From: Deltaproteobacteria bacterium | GTDB taxonomy: Bacteria > Myxococcota_A > UBA9042 | Direction of reading: 5' to 3' | NCBI GenBank assembly: GCA_020632665.1 | Contig: JACKFC010000021.1 | Span: 1-64,000 of the forward strand | DNA length: 64,000 bases | Shown here: positions 16,613 to 24,691 of the stretch, in pieces | Layout: the number at the start of each line of letters is the position of its first letter | Position numbering within the stretch: the stretch's first letter is position 1 | Translations under genes and position numbers: made by a program | Notes under the pieces: generated by a model | Told to the model about the DNA's origin: nothing | Database searches by the model: none | Seen by the model: only the letters and a program-made list of their open reading frames with translations

Positions 16613-17260
16613 TCAACGATCGAGGAAGCCCTTCCCGGCCAGAATCTTCGGCACGCACGCCTGCGCCCGGCGCTCGCGCGTCGTGGCCTGCTTGGCGCCG
16701 CCGACCTGGAGGATATGGCTGCGTTGGCGGCCCGGCGTCAACGCGTCCCAGGCGGCTTGCAGCTTCGGGTCGGCGTCGAGCGCGGCCTGCAATTCGTCCG
16801 GCATCTGCTCGGCGTCCTGTGGCTTCGCGATGCTGACGCCGGCTTTGTGCGCGGCGATCGAGCGCGCGACGTAGTCGGCGAGCTGGGCTGTGCGGGTGCC
16901 GGCGTCGGCGTCTTCGCGGAAGCGCACGATGCGGGCGTAGTGGCTGTTGGGGCCCGGCTTTTCGAGCACATCGTCGGGATCGTCGAGGGCGGCGCCGTTG
17001 AGCAGCGAGAGGCGGTAGTCGTCGTTGAAGGCGCCGATCATGATCAGGTTCTTGCCTTCGATGGTGTAGGTCGGCGAGCCCCACTTCATCGTCTCTTCCA
17101 ACTCGGTCTGCTGCAGCACGGAACGGAGCGCGCGCAGCCCCGCCGGCCAGCGGTGGACCTTGCACTCGGGGGTGCGGAAGCGGTCGCAGCGGCCGCAGCC
17201 GATCTCCAGGTAGGAGTCGACGCTCTCGTTGTTGATCGCGCGGGGTGGTTGCTCGCTCAT
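16613..17260 (-). CDS. YdeI/OmpD-associated family protein with DUF1801-like core
   Basis: A 215-residue cytoplasmic protein. The central part (METMKWGSPTYTI-type segment, then NLIMIGAFNDDYRLSLLNG) matches DUF1801. The C-terminal part, ending in HILQVGGAKQATTRERR, matches the YdeI/OmpD-associated tail. The N-terminus carries a short Cys cluster (CGRCDRFRTPEC), which is common in this fusion type. The family's biochemical role is unclear; YdeI has been linked to envelope stress and antimicrobial peptide resistance. The ATG at 17260 has a strong GGAGGAG site and overlaps the stop of the upstream gene (ATGA), so the two form an operon. Confidence 0.78.
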   Translation of the reverse strand: MSEQPPRAINNESVDSYLEIGCGRCDRFRTPECKVHRWPAGLRALRSVLQQTELEETMKWGSPTYTIEGKNLIMIGAFNDDYRLSLLNGAALDDPDDVLEKPGPNSHYARIVRFREDADAGTRTAQLADYVARSIAAHKAGVSIAKPQDAEQMPDELQAALDADPKLQAAWDALTPGRQRSHILQVGGAKQATTRERRAQACVPKILAGKGFLDR

Positions 17261-17760
17261 CGACTCTCCTCCGTCTGAGATCGTGCGCGCTCTGCGTAGT
17301 GCATCCCGCGCGCGAGGATGCGTTCGCCGTCGCTGACCCAGGCGAGGTTGGGCTCGCCGTCGGCCTCGCTGGCGACGTCGTCGGCATAGGCGATGGCGTC
17401 GCGCAGGGCGTCGGCCGGGCGGGCCGGATCGACGACGAAATCGTGGTGCCAATCGGCGCCGCCGCCGCCCCGGCAGTAGACGCGCAAATGACCCGGCGTC
17501 CACGGCGCGATGGCACGCAGCCGGGCGATGAGTTGCAGCTCTCGCGTGGCGACGCCGAGCGTTTGGTGGCTCAGGGCGCGGGCGGCGTCGAGGTGTGTGG
17601 CGCAGAACCAGCCTTGGTGCGGCGGGTGGCCGACGAAGAGCGGGTCCTCGGCGCGGCGGTACCAATCGGCACGGGCCGGATCGCGGGCGAAATCGACCAG
17701 AGCACCGCCCTCGCGGGGGTCGAAACGCTCGTCGCAGACCTCGCAGCAGGGTGGTCGCAT
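17257..17760 (-). CDS. Hypothetical protein with N-terminal Cys motif
   Basis: A 167-residue protein I do not recognise. It begins with MRPPCCEVCDERFDP and has FCATHL further on, which together could bind zinc. The rest is soluble with no signal peptide or membrane segment, and ends with an Arg-rich tail. The ATG at 17760 was chosen because the Cys motif starts there and the in-frame upstream sequence would run into the divergent kinase promoter region. It is coupled to the YdeI-like gene downstream by an ATGA overlap. The 109-bp gap to the divergent kinase gene probably holds both promoters. Confidence 0.6.
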   Translation of the reverse strand: MRPPCCEVCDERFDPREGGALVDFARDPARADWYRRAEDPLFVGHPPHQGWFCATHLDAARALSHQTLGVATRELQLIARLRAIAPWTPGHLRVYCRGGGGADWHHDFVVDPARPADALRDAIAYADDVASEADGEPNLAWVSDGERILARGMHYAERARSQTEESR

Positions 17761-17869
17761 CGCGCAGAGGGTGCCGGGGATTGCGGGCGCCTGCAAAGGG
17801 GCCCCTCGACAAGTCGGCCGAGAACGCATGGAATAGCGGACCCATGGGGCGAGACGGAGCGGAGGCGAT

Positions 17870-19570
17870 TTGAGCACGGGACCCGGCCAGGGCGGAACCA
17901 GCAAGCGCGGCGCGTTGCTCGGCCAAGTGCTCGTCGATCGCTACGAGATCGAGGATTGCCTCGGACGTGGCTCGGCCGGCGAGGTCTACCGCGCGCTGGA
18001 CCGCACGACCGGCCAGAACGTCGCCGTCAAGACGCTGCTGCACGAGGGACCCGACGCCATCGAGTGGGTGCGCCGCTTCCGCCGCGAGGCCCGCGTCCTG
18101 GCCCAGCTCGACCACCCGAACAACGTGAAGATGGTCGACTTCGGCCATACCGCCGAGGGCATGGTCTACCTGGTCATGGAATACCTCGACGGCGACGACC
18201 TCTTCCACGTGCTGCGCCGTCGCGGCCGGATGTCGCTGCAGGGCGCGGTCGAGATCGCGGTGCAGGCGCTCGGCGGGCTGCACGACGCGCACAGCAAGGG
18301 CATCGTCCACCGCGACCTGAAGCCCTCGAATATCTACCTGCTGCGGCCCGACAGCCCGCGGCCCGAGGCGAAGGTCATCGACTACGGCCTCGCCAAGCCC
18401 GACGTCGCCGTCACCGTCGAGTCGCTGACCCGCGAGGGGGCGCTGGTCGGCACGCCGCAATATATGGCGCCCGAGCAATGCCTGGGGCAGCCGTTGACGC
18501 CGGCCGCAGACCTCTACGCGATCGGGGTGATCTTCTACGAGATGCTGGTCGGCCGGCCGCCCTTCGAGTCGAAGAACCCGATGGATCTGCTGACCTCGCA
18601 CCTCTACATGAAGGTGCCGAACCTCGCCGAGTTGCGCTCCGATCTCGCCGACCCGGACGCGGTGCACGACGTCGTCAGCAAGCTCATGGCGAAGAAGGCC
18701 GAAGACCGCCCGCCGACCGCGCTCGCATCGATCATGCTGCTCGAAGGCCTGCTCAGCCGTGAGGGCGACGCCGCGATGCAGCACGAGAGCACCGCGCTCG
18801 GCATCCCGGCCATGATCGACGACGACACCCCGCCCGACGGCGAGGACGTGCCCTTCGAGGCGCTCGAAGAGCTCGACGACGAGGTCCTGCCGCCGCTGCC
18901 AGGCGACGATCTCGCCGAGCTCGGGGCAGCCTTGGTCGCCAGCAAGGGCCTGCCGCCGAACGTGCCCACCGCGCCGCAACGGCACGCTCCGACGCCGCCG
19001 CCCTCGATCGTGCCATGGCTCGCCGAAGCGCCGCCTGCGAGTCCGCCGCCTGCGAGTCCGCCGCCCGCGAGTCCGCCGCAAGCACCGTCTCCGCGTCGGT
19101 CCAGCACGCCGCAGCCGATGGCGCGTCCGGTCGATGCGCCGCCGCGGCGGCCAACGCCGTCGGGCGTCCATGGGCCCGCGTCGCAAGCCGGTCGCCGGAT
19201 GCCGCGTGGACGCGTGGCGGTCGCGGCGGTGACGACGCGGCTTCGGGTCGAGGTCGAGCTCGCCGACGGCATCCAACCGGTCGACGCCGCCGACGCCACG
19301 CTCGAGGTGCGCGCCTCGCTGGTGCCGGGTCCGGGGCGGCCGGCGCTGCCGCTCTCGTTGCAGCGTCGGGGGGTGCGCTTTCGTGGCGCCGCCGAGCTGG
19401 CCCGCCCGACCTCGGAGGGGATCGAGCTGCGGCTGCACATCACCGCGCCGGCCGGCTTGGTCTGGAGCGCGCGCGTGACCTCGGAGAAGCCGCGGCCGCA
19501 CGCGGTGGGCGCCGACTCCGGCGAGACCTCGGGCGCGGCGACGCGCGCCAAGCTGATCCTCGGCGGGTAG
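17870..19570 (+). CDS. Soluble Ser/Thr protein kinase with Pro-rich linker
   Basis: A 566-residue Hanks-type kinase. The kinase domain is at about 24-290, with glycine loop LGRGSAGEV, ATP-binding Lys54 (VAVK), HRDLKPSN (147-154) and DYG (171-173) in place of DFG. An acidic stretch follows, then a Pro/Ala/Ser-rich linker with tandem ASPPP units (about 385-410). A C-terminal domain of about 110 residues (TRLRVEVELADG onward) looks all-beta and is not recognised. It may bind a ligand or the kinase's substrate. No transmembrane helix is visible, unlike the other two kinases here. The start is a TTG after GGAGGCGA. The APS-kinase gene begins 2 bp after its stop, so the two may share a transcript. 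Confidence 0.85.
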   Translation: MSTGPGQGGTSKRGALLGQVLVDRYEIEDCLGRGSAGEVYRALDRTTGQNVAVKTLLHEGPDAIEWVRRFRREARVLAQLDHPNNVKMVDFGHTAEGMVYLVMEYLDGDDLFHVLRRRGRMSLQGAVEIAVQALGGLHDAHSKGIVHRDLKPSNIYLLRPDSPRPEAKVIDYGLAKPDVAVTVESLTREGALVGTPQYMAPEQCLGQPLTPAADLYAIGVIFYEMLVGRPPFESKNPMDLLTSHLYMKVPNLAELRSDLADPDAVHDVVSKLMAKKAEDRPPTALASIMLLEGLLSREGDAAMQHESTALGIPAMIDDDTPPDGEDVPFEALEELDDEVLPPLPGDDLAELGAALVASKGLPPNVPTAPQRHAPTPPPSIVPWLAEAPPASPPPASPPPASPPQAPSPRRSSTPQPMARPVDAPPRRPTPSGVHGPASQAGRRMPRGRVAVAAVTTRLRVEVELADGIQPVDAADATLEVRASLVPGPGRPALPLSLQRRGVRFRGAAELARPTSEGIELRLHITAPAGLVWSARVTSEKPRPHAVGADSGETSGAATRAKLILGG

Positions 19571-19572
19571 GG

Positions 19573-20121
19573 GTGACGGTGGCGGATGCACGACGCGCGG
19601 GCGCTGTGGTCTGGCTGACCGGGTTGCCCTGTGCCGGCAAGACGACGCTCTGTGAGGCGGTCGCTGCGCAGCTCGTGGCGCGTGGTGAGCGGCCGGTGCT
19701 GCTCGACGGCGACGCGCTGCGGCGTGGCATCTCGGCCGACCTCGGCTTCTCGCCGGCAGATCGCGCGACGCAGGCGGCGCGGGTCGCCTTCGTCGCCCGT
19801 TGCGTGGCACAGGCCGGCGGCGTCGCCCTGGTCGGCTTGGTCAGCCCCTACGATGCCGATCGCAAGGCGGCGCGGGCGGCCGTCGCGCGCTTTCTGTTGG
19901 TCCACGTCGCGACGCCGCTTTCGCGTTGCGAGGCGCGAGACGTCAAAGGCCACTACGGCCGCGCCCGGGCCGGAGAGATCGCCGGCTTCACCGGCGTCTC
20001 CGCGCCCTACGAGGCGCCCGACGACGCCGAGGTCACCCTGCGCACCGAGGCCAGCCCGGAGCAGGACGCGGCCGCCATCGTCGCCGCCTTGGCGCAGCGG
20101 GGCTGGCTGGGTCCTGCATGA
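19573..20121 (+). CDS. cysC: Adenylylsulfate (APS) kinase
   Basis: A 182-residue cytoplasmic enzyme that phosphorylates adenylylsulfate to PAPS with ATP. Walker A is GLPCAGKTTL near residue 16. LDGDALRRG and LGFSPADR follow in the family's usual places. SPYDADRKAAR stands for the usual SPYRxxRDxAR. The C-terminal RDVKGHYGRARAGEIAGFTG and APYEAP blocks are diagnostic. The start is GTG, either 19573 or 19579; I used the first. The next gene is a sulfotransferase that overlaps by 4 bp, so PAPS made here is probably used directly by its neighbour. No ATP sulfurylase gene is in the window. Confidence 0.9.
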   Translation: MTVADARRAGAVVWLTGLPCAGKTTLCEAVAAQLVARGERPVLLDGDALRRGISADLGFSPADRATQAARVAFVARCVAQAGGVALVGLVSPYDADRKAARAAVARFLLVHVATPLSRCEARDVKGHYGRARAGEIAGFTGVSAPYEAPDDAEVTLRTEASPEQDAAAIVAALAQRGWLGPA

Positions 20122-21071
20122 GCGAAAGCGCCGCGGGGCCACAGCTGCTCCCCCTGCTCTGCACAAGCTACAGCGGCAGCACGCTCGTTGGGTTGCTGGC
20201 GTCCGCCTCACCGCAGCTCTGCTTCACCAGCCAACTGAGCGACCTCTCGCTCGACGCACGCAGCGGGGCGCACCCCTGCGGCTGTGGTGCGCCGATCGCG
20301 CAGTGCGGGTTCTGGCGCGAGGTGGCCGTTCGTGCCGGCGCCGCCGATCCCGCCGCCTGGATCGCGACGGCCGTGACCCATCCCGCTGCAGCGAGCCGCA
20401 CGCCGGAGTCGGGCATCGGTCGCCTGGCGCGACTGGCGGCGGGCCTCGCTCCGCGGCTGGGGTTGATCGGAGCGGCTGCCGGGCGCGCGTCGCCTCGTCA
20501 CGCGGCGTTGCTACGCGCGGCGGCGGAGATTCGTCGTGTCGCGGAATGCGCAGGTGAGGTCGCCGGAGCCCGCGTCGTGCTCGACGCGACGAAATACCCC
20601 GAGATCGTCGGTGCCCACATCGGCGCGGTGGCCGACCTGCGCCTCGTCTACCTGGTCCGCGATCCACGCGGCGTCGTCGCCTCGCGGATGCGCCGGCGCG
20701 GCGAGACGGCCGAGCAGGCGGCGCGCGTCGTCCTCGGCCATGCGCTGCGCCACCGGGCCCTGCTCGCGGCACTGCCCGAGGACCGCAGGCTCGTGCTGCG
20801 CTACGAGGCCGTCTGTGCCGCCCCGGAGCGAGAGATCAACCGGCTGCTCGCCTTCGCCGGGCTCGATCCGCTGCCCGCAGGCGCGCTGCGGAGGGTGCGC
20901 AAGGGCGAAGCGCACGTCGTCGGTGGCAACCCGATGCGCTTCGACCTCGAGCAAGATCGCGTCGCCCTCGACCAGCGCTGGCGCGAGCAGCTCACCGCCG
21001 CCGACCTCGCCACGATCCGCCGCTGGCTGCCCGAACGCATCTGGCTTGCTGCGGCGCGGTCGGATGCCTAG
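20118..21071 (+). CDS. PAPS-dependent sulfotransferase family protein
   Basis: A 317-residue protein of the sulfotransferase fold. The 5'-phosphosulfate loop is TSYSGSTLVGLLAS (about 16-29), with Ser/Gly in place of the classical Lys. The 3'-phosphate motif is LVRDPRGVVASRMR (about 182-195). A Cys-rich loop (HPCGCGAPIAQCGFW) lies between them, as in some bacterial sulfotransferases of this type. The substrate is not known; a lipid, a polysaccharide or a secondary metabolite is possible. It overlaps the APS-kinase gene by ATGA. A short-chain dehydrogenase and a MaoC hydratase follow, so an acyl or lipid substrate is plausible, but this is inference from position only. Confidence 0.82.
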   Translation: MSESAAGPQLLPLLCTSYSGSTLVGLLASASPQLCFTSQLSDLSLDARSGAHPCGCGAPIAQCGFWREVAVRAGAADPAAWIATAVTHPAAASRTPESGIGRLARLAAGLAPRLGLIGAAAGRASPRHAALLRAAAEIRRVAECAGEVAGARVVLDATKYPEIVGAHIGAVADLRLVYLVRDPRGVVASRMRRRGETAEQAARVVLGHALRHRALLAALPEDRRLVLRYEAVCAAPEREINRLLAFAGLDPLPAGALRRVRKGEAHVVGGNPMRFDLEQDRVALDQRWREQLTAADLATIRRWLPERIWLAAARSDA

Positions 21072-21124
21072 GCTCCCGACGGCGACCTCGCCGTGACCGT
21101 CGCCACGACCCCGGAGCGCAGACC

Positions 21125-22105
21125 ATGACCCTACACACCGATCTCGAGACCTTCCGATTCGACCCGGCCCTGCGCCGAGGTGTCGAGGGCAAGCGCGTGC
21201 TGATCACCGGCTCGGGCAAGGACGGTGGCATCGGCCAGGCGCTCGCCCTGGCTGCGGCGCTCAACGGCGCAGCGGCCGTCGGTGTGCACTACCACCGCAG
21301 CTACTCCGACGGCATCGCGACGGTGGAGGCCATCAACGCCGCGGGCGGCAACGCCTTCCCGGTGCAGGCCGACGTCACCAATACCAGCGACGTCTGGGCC
21401 AGCCGCTCGTATGTGATCCGCCACCTCGGAGGGCCGCCGGACCTGCTGATCTGCAACTCCGGCCTCTCGGAGAAGGGCTACCTCCTCGGCCGCGCGCCGC
21501 GCGAGAAGGAGGGCGAGAGCCCCTCGTTGCGCCGGGCCCGTGCGCGCAAGGCCTTCGTCGAGAACCTCGCCGACTCGACGGCCGTGGTGAACACCAAAGT
21601 CGACGGCTTCCTCTACCTGACCCACCTCTGGGCCGGCGAGGCGCTGCACGCCGGGACGGAGCTGCAGATCGTCTACGTCTCCTCGCGCCAGGCGGTCGAT
21701 CCGGGCGCCGGCGTGCCGGGCTATGTCCTGGCCAATTTCGGCGTGCTCTCGCTGCCGACGGTGCTGCGCATCAACCTCGGGCGGCAATCCGACAAGGTCA
21801 GCGCGTTCTCGGTCGCGCTGCCCTTCGTCCGCACCGGGATGACCGACGCCTACGCCGAAGACGCGCGGGTCTGGGGCCGCTGGCAGCCGCGGATGCTCGA
21901 GCCACACGAGCTCGCGGCGGCCTTTCTGCAGCTGCTCGGGCGACCGGCGGCCGAGCTGAGCGAGCAGATCTTGCAGCTCGACGTCGAAGCGGCCGAAGCC
22001 GGGACCCAGCTCTGCTGGTCGTCGATCGCGCTGCAGCCGCAGCGGCAGGAACTGCGCTGGAGCCGCGAGCAGCCGCTCGTGGTGAGCGAGGAGGGTGTGC
22101 GATGA
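21125..22105 (+). CDS. Short-chain dehydrogenase/reductase with altered active site
   Basis: A 326-residue Rossmann-fold protein. The nucleotide-binding loop is TGSGKDGGIGQ (28-38), NSG (111-113) replaces the usual NAG, and the catalytic Ser is S187 (YVSSRQAVDPG). The Tyr is Y200, but the motif reads YVLAN, so the normally essential Lys four residues later is Asn204. Activity may be lost, or the enzyme may use another residue. The loop is longer than usual between about 120 and 150 (charged KEGES...RRARARK). It is coupled by ATGA to a MaoC-type hydratase, the order expected for a 3-oxoacyl reductase and enoyl hydratase pair in fatty-acid or polyketide chemistry. GGAGCG precedes the ATG. Confidence 0.82.
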   Translation: MTLHTDLETFRFDPALRRGVEGKRVLITGSGKDGGIGQALALAAALNGAAAVGVHYHRSYSDGIATVEAINAAGGNAFPVQADVTNTSDVWASRSYVIRHLGGPPDLLICNSGLSEKGYLLGRAPREKEGESPSLRRARARKAFVENLADSTAVVNTKVDGFLYLTHLWAGEALHAGTELQIVYVSSRQAVDPGAGVPGYVLANFGVLSLPTVLRINLGRQSDKVSAFSVALPFVRTGMTDAYAEDARVWGRWQPRMLEPHELAAAFLQLLGRPAAELSEQILQLDVEAAEAGTQLCWSSIALQPQRQELRWSREQPLVVSEEGVR

Positions 22106-22497
22106 CCTGGACCATCGGCCAGCGCGCCAGTCAGCGCCGCGTCGTCAGTGACGCCGACGTGCGCCACTTCGCCGACGCCACGGGCGACCACAACCCGATC
22201 CACCTCGACGAGGAATTCGCCCGCAGCACGCGCTTCGGCGGTCGGATCGCGCACGGCATGCTCTCGGCCTCGCAAATCTCGAGCCTGCTCGCGAGCGAGC
22301 TGCCCGGCCCCGGCACCGTCTACCTCGGCCAATCGCTGCGCTTCCTCGCGCCGGTGCGGATCGGCGACGAGGTCGAGACGACGCTGGAGATCCGCGAGAT
22401 CGACCCCACCCGGCGTCGGATGAAGCTGCACACCCGCTGCGCCGTCGGCGAGACGGTCGTCATCGAAGGCGAGGCCGAGGTGATGTTCCCGAAGTAG
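22102..22497 (+). CDS. MaoC-like (R)-specific enoyl-CoA hydratase
   Basis: A 131-residue hot-dog-fold hydratase. The catalytic pair is in ATGDHNPIHLDEEFA (Asp and His near residues 31-37), followed by the usual HGMLSASQISSLL. It would hydrate trans-2-enoyl-CoA to (R)-3-hydroxyacyl-CoA, or act in the reverse direction with the dehydrogenase encoded upstream. It overlaps that gene by ATGA. Only 6 bp separate its stop from the convergent gene, so transcripts from both sides must end inside the coding ends. Confidence 0.9.
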   Translation: MTWTIGQRASQRRVVSDADVRHFADATGDHNPIHLDEEFARSTRFGGRIAHGMLSASQISSLLASELPGPGTVYLGQSLRFLAPVRIGDEVETTLEIREIDPTRRRMKLHTRCAVGETVVIEGEAEVMFPK

Positions 22498-22503
22498 GAG
22501 GGC

Positions 22504-23283
22504 TCAGGCCCACTTCTCGCGGTCGAACGACGTCAGCCAGAATCCCCAGGAATGCCGGGCCGGGTCGCCGTGTCGGATCTTGATCCGCTTGTCCTTCAAG
22601 CCCGCGCCGAGGTTCTTCTCCACCGCGAAGACGAAGTTGGCGAAGTCGGCGTCGACGTCCTCGAAGGGGAAGGCGACGTCGAGCGAGAACTGCGGCTTGG
22701 CGCCGACGTGGAGCCAGAGCGTATTGGCCTCGTCCCATTGGGTCGGCAGCGGCGCACCGGTCGCCGGATCTTTCCAGCGGACCTTCCAATACGCGGTCAG
22801 CGTGAGCGCTGGGTCGTGGCGCTTCGGGTCGTCGCGGTCCTCCCAATAGCGCACCACCTTCGGCGCGCCGAAATGGGCGTCGGCGAAGTCGAAGATCGCG
22901 GCGGAGTCAGCGGCGAAGCCCTCGCGCTCGGGCCAGGTCGTCCAGCGCGTGATCCACATATCGCCGGTCCAGCCGCTGCCGAAGACGCGGCGCTCACCGG
23001 GCCCCAAGATCGCCTCGGCTTGCCGCGCCAGCTCCGGCTGCTGCTGCCCGGAAGCGGCATAGGCGGCGGCGCTGTCAGGGTCGGGATCGCCGGCGCGGGT
23101 CCGGGTCGCACGCATCAGCGCCTCGGTCTGCGTCTCGTTGACGCTGAGCTCGATCCGCTCCGGCGTGGCGTCGAGGGCCATCGCGGCGAGGAAGCGCTCG
23201 ATCCGGTCGAGGGCTTGGCGCACGGTCTTGACGCCCTTGAAGCTCTGCGGGCTGTCGGGCGGGTGGTAGCAGAGGTTGTGCAT
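22504..23283 (-). CDS. Hypothetical protein downstream of PAAR-peptidase genes
   Basis: A 259-residue soluble protein without a signal peptide. I do not recognise a family. The N-terminal part is helical (FKGVKTVRQALDRIERFLAAM). The C-terminal part is rich in Trp and aromatic residues (WTGDMWITRWTTWPERE, SWGFWLTSFDREKW) and looks beta-rich. It is last in a minus-strand run behind a PAAR protein and an M15 peptidase. Effector genes of contact-dependent secretion systems are often followed by an immunity gene, so that is one possible role, but no motif supports it. GGAGC lies upstream of the ATG. Confidence 0.6.
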   Translation of the reverse strand: MHNLCYHPPDSPQSFKGVKTVRQALDRIERFLAAMALDATPERIELSVNETQTEALMRATRTRAGDPDPDSAAAYAASGQQQPELARQAEAILGPGERRVFGSGWTGDMWITRWTTWPEREGFAADSAAIFDFADAHFGAPKVVRYWEDRDDPKRHDPALTLTAYWKVRWKDPATGAPLPTQWDEANTLWLHVGAKPQFSLDVAFPFEDVDADFANFVFAVEKNLGAGLKDKRIKIRHGDPARHSWGFWLTSFDREKWA

Positions 23284-23358
23284 GGCGGCGCTCCGATCCA
23301 GGGGTCGGTGCAGCCTACGCCGCAGCGAGGCCGGCTGGCAAAGGCCGGCCGGATCGGG

Positions 23359-24006
23359 TCAGCGCCGCGGCGCCTCGACATGCGCGACGTCCTTGAATTT
23401 CTTCCAATCGCCACCCCAGATCAGGCCCTGCGCGCGGGCCGCGACCCCGAGGTCGTTCCAGAACTGGAAGCTCGTATTCGCCGCCGGGCCGCCCCAGGCG
23501 TAGCGCCGGTCGACGATATCGGCGCCGAGGCCGAGCAGGTGGGCGCTGTTCATCGTCTTGGAGTAGCCCAGGCGGACCTTCTCGGCCTGTTGCGCGCGGG
23601 TCCGCAGGCCCTCGGCGACCACCGGCTTCCAGCCCTTGCCGGCCAGCTCCTTGAGGATGTTCACGACCTTGGCGCGAAAGTCGGCGTTGAGTCCGTCGAG
23701 GTTGCGCATCGGCACGCTGACCTCGGTCGGGCTGTTGCCGGGCGAGGCCGTGGTGCGGTTGCCGGATTGGTTCTGCGCCTGTGGTTTCGGCTTGCGTGGA
23801 CCGCCGCCGCGCAGGGCGCCGAAGGTCTGGTCGCCGGCCAAGCCATCCACCTTGATGCCGCGCTCTTGTTGGTAGGCGCGCACGGCGCGGTCGGTGGCGG
23901 GGCCGAAGTCGCCGTCGATCTTCAGCGGCGGCTGGGCGCCGTGCTCGTTGAGCAGCTGCTGCAGCTCGCTGACGCTGCTTCCCTTCGAGCCCTTCTTCAA
24001 CAGCAT
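23359..24006 (-). CDS. Peptidoglycan-binding protein with M15 (VanY/endolysin-like) peptidase
   Basis: A 215-residue protein with two domains. Residues 1-66 are a PG_binding_1 module (LKKGSKGSSVSELQQLL, then DGDFGPATDRAVRAYQ). Residues about 100-215 are an M15-type zinc DD- or LD-carboxypeptidase. The zinc ligands are H156 and D163 in SAHLLGLGAD and probably H209 in DVAHVE. No signal peptide is present, so it must be released by another route: lysis, or a secretion machine such as type VI secretion. The gene directly upstream encodes a PAAR protein, which supports the second option. It would cut stem peptides of peptidoglycan. Confidence 0.8.
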   Translation of the reverse strand: MLLKKGSKGSSVSELQQLLNEHGAQPPLKIDGDFGPATDRAVRAYQQERGIKVDGLAGDQTFGALRGGGPRKPKPQAQNQSGNRTTASPGNSPTEVSVPMRNLDGLNADFRAKVVNILKELAGKGWKPVVAEGLRTRAQQAEKVRLGYSKTMNSAHLLGLGADIVDRRYAWGGPAANTSFQFWNDLGVAARAQGLIWGGDWKKFKDVAHVEAPRR

Positions 24007-24037
24007 GGTCGTCTCCGCCTCGCAGTGCCGAGAGTCG

Positions 24038-24607
24038 CTAATGACCGCACTCGGTCTCCGGATCGAGCACGATGAGTTCGAGGGCTTCGGCGGCGTCGGT
24101 GCCGAGCAGCTCGGTCAATCCGCCGGGCAGGCAGCGACCGCTGACCTTCTTGCCGCTGGCAGAGCGGACTTCGTATTGCACGTCGTCGAGCTCGACGCCG
24201 GTGATCTCGCAGACGAGCTTGAAGCCGCCCTCGAACCGGCAGCCGGTCGGCTCGGGCTTGGCGTTGCCGCCTTTGCCGCCGCCGCCTTCGTCGCCGACGA
24301 TGACGTTCGGGCTGCCCTCGATCATCTTGCCGGTGCCGCCGCAGTGGGTGTCGACGTCGCCGAGGCGGTGGGCCTTGCGGCCGTTGATGTAGACCGCGGG
24401 CGCGCCGGTCTTGGCGACCCAGGTATTCGGGCCGCAGCAGGCCGCGTGCACGCCTGGATCGCCGATCCGCAGCGCCGGCTTGTCGTTGACCATCACGTCG
24501 GGCGAGCCGGCGACGGCCGGTCCGACGCAGGTATGCGGGCAGGCCGGGCAACCGTGCGCATCCGCCGGCACCATCGACTTGTCTCCGAGGCGACCCTGTT
24601 GCGGCAT
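24038..24607 (-). CDS. PAAR-domain protein
   Basis: A 189-residue protein. The first 115 residues match the PAAR-like fold that forms the sharp tip of type VI spikes: repeated short strands with GSPDVMVNDKPALRIGD, GGTGKMIEGSPNVIVG and several Cys/His. The C-terminal part is a small extra domain (GFKLVCEITGVELDD onward) that could bind cargo. No toxin motif is visible in it. The start at 24607 was chosen for its GGAGG site. It sits 31 bp upstream of the M15 peptidase gene, as expected for a spike tip and effector pair. No other T6SS genes (VgrG, Hcp, sheath) are in the window. Confidence 0.8.
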   Translation of the reverse strand: MPQQGRLGDKSMVPADAHGCPACPHTCVGPAVAGSPDVMVNDKPALRIGDPGVHAACCGPNTWVAKTGAPAVYINGRKAHRLGDVDTHCGGTGKMIEGSPNVIVGDEGGGGKGGNAKPEPTGCRFEGGFKLVCEITGVELDDVQYEVRSASGKKVSGRCLPGGLTELLGTDAAEALELIVLDPETECGH

Positions 24608-24657
24608 CCGAGCCTCCGGCCCGGGCGTCCCCACCAACTCCGAGCCCCGGCGTTCTA

Positions 24658-24673
24658 CTCGCAGGACTGCGAG
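24658..24673 (-). terminator. Hairpin after PHP-domain lipoprotein gene
   Basis: CTCGCAG-TC-CTGCGAG on the minus strand is a perfect 7-bp stem, 18 bp past the stop of the PHP-domain gene and before the PAAR gene. It has no T-tract. It could separate the two transcription units. Confidence 0.3.
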
Positions 24674-24691
24674 GCCGTCCAGCGAAAGCGA

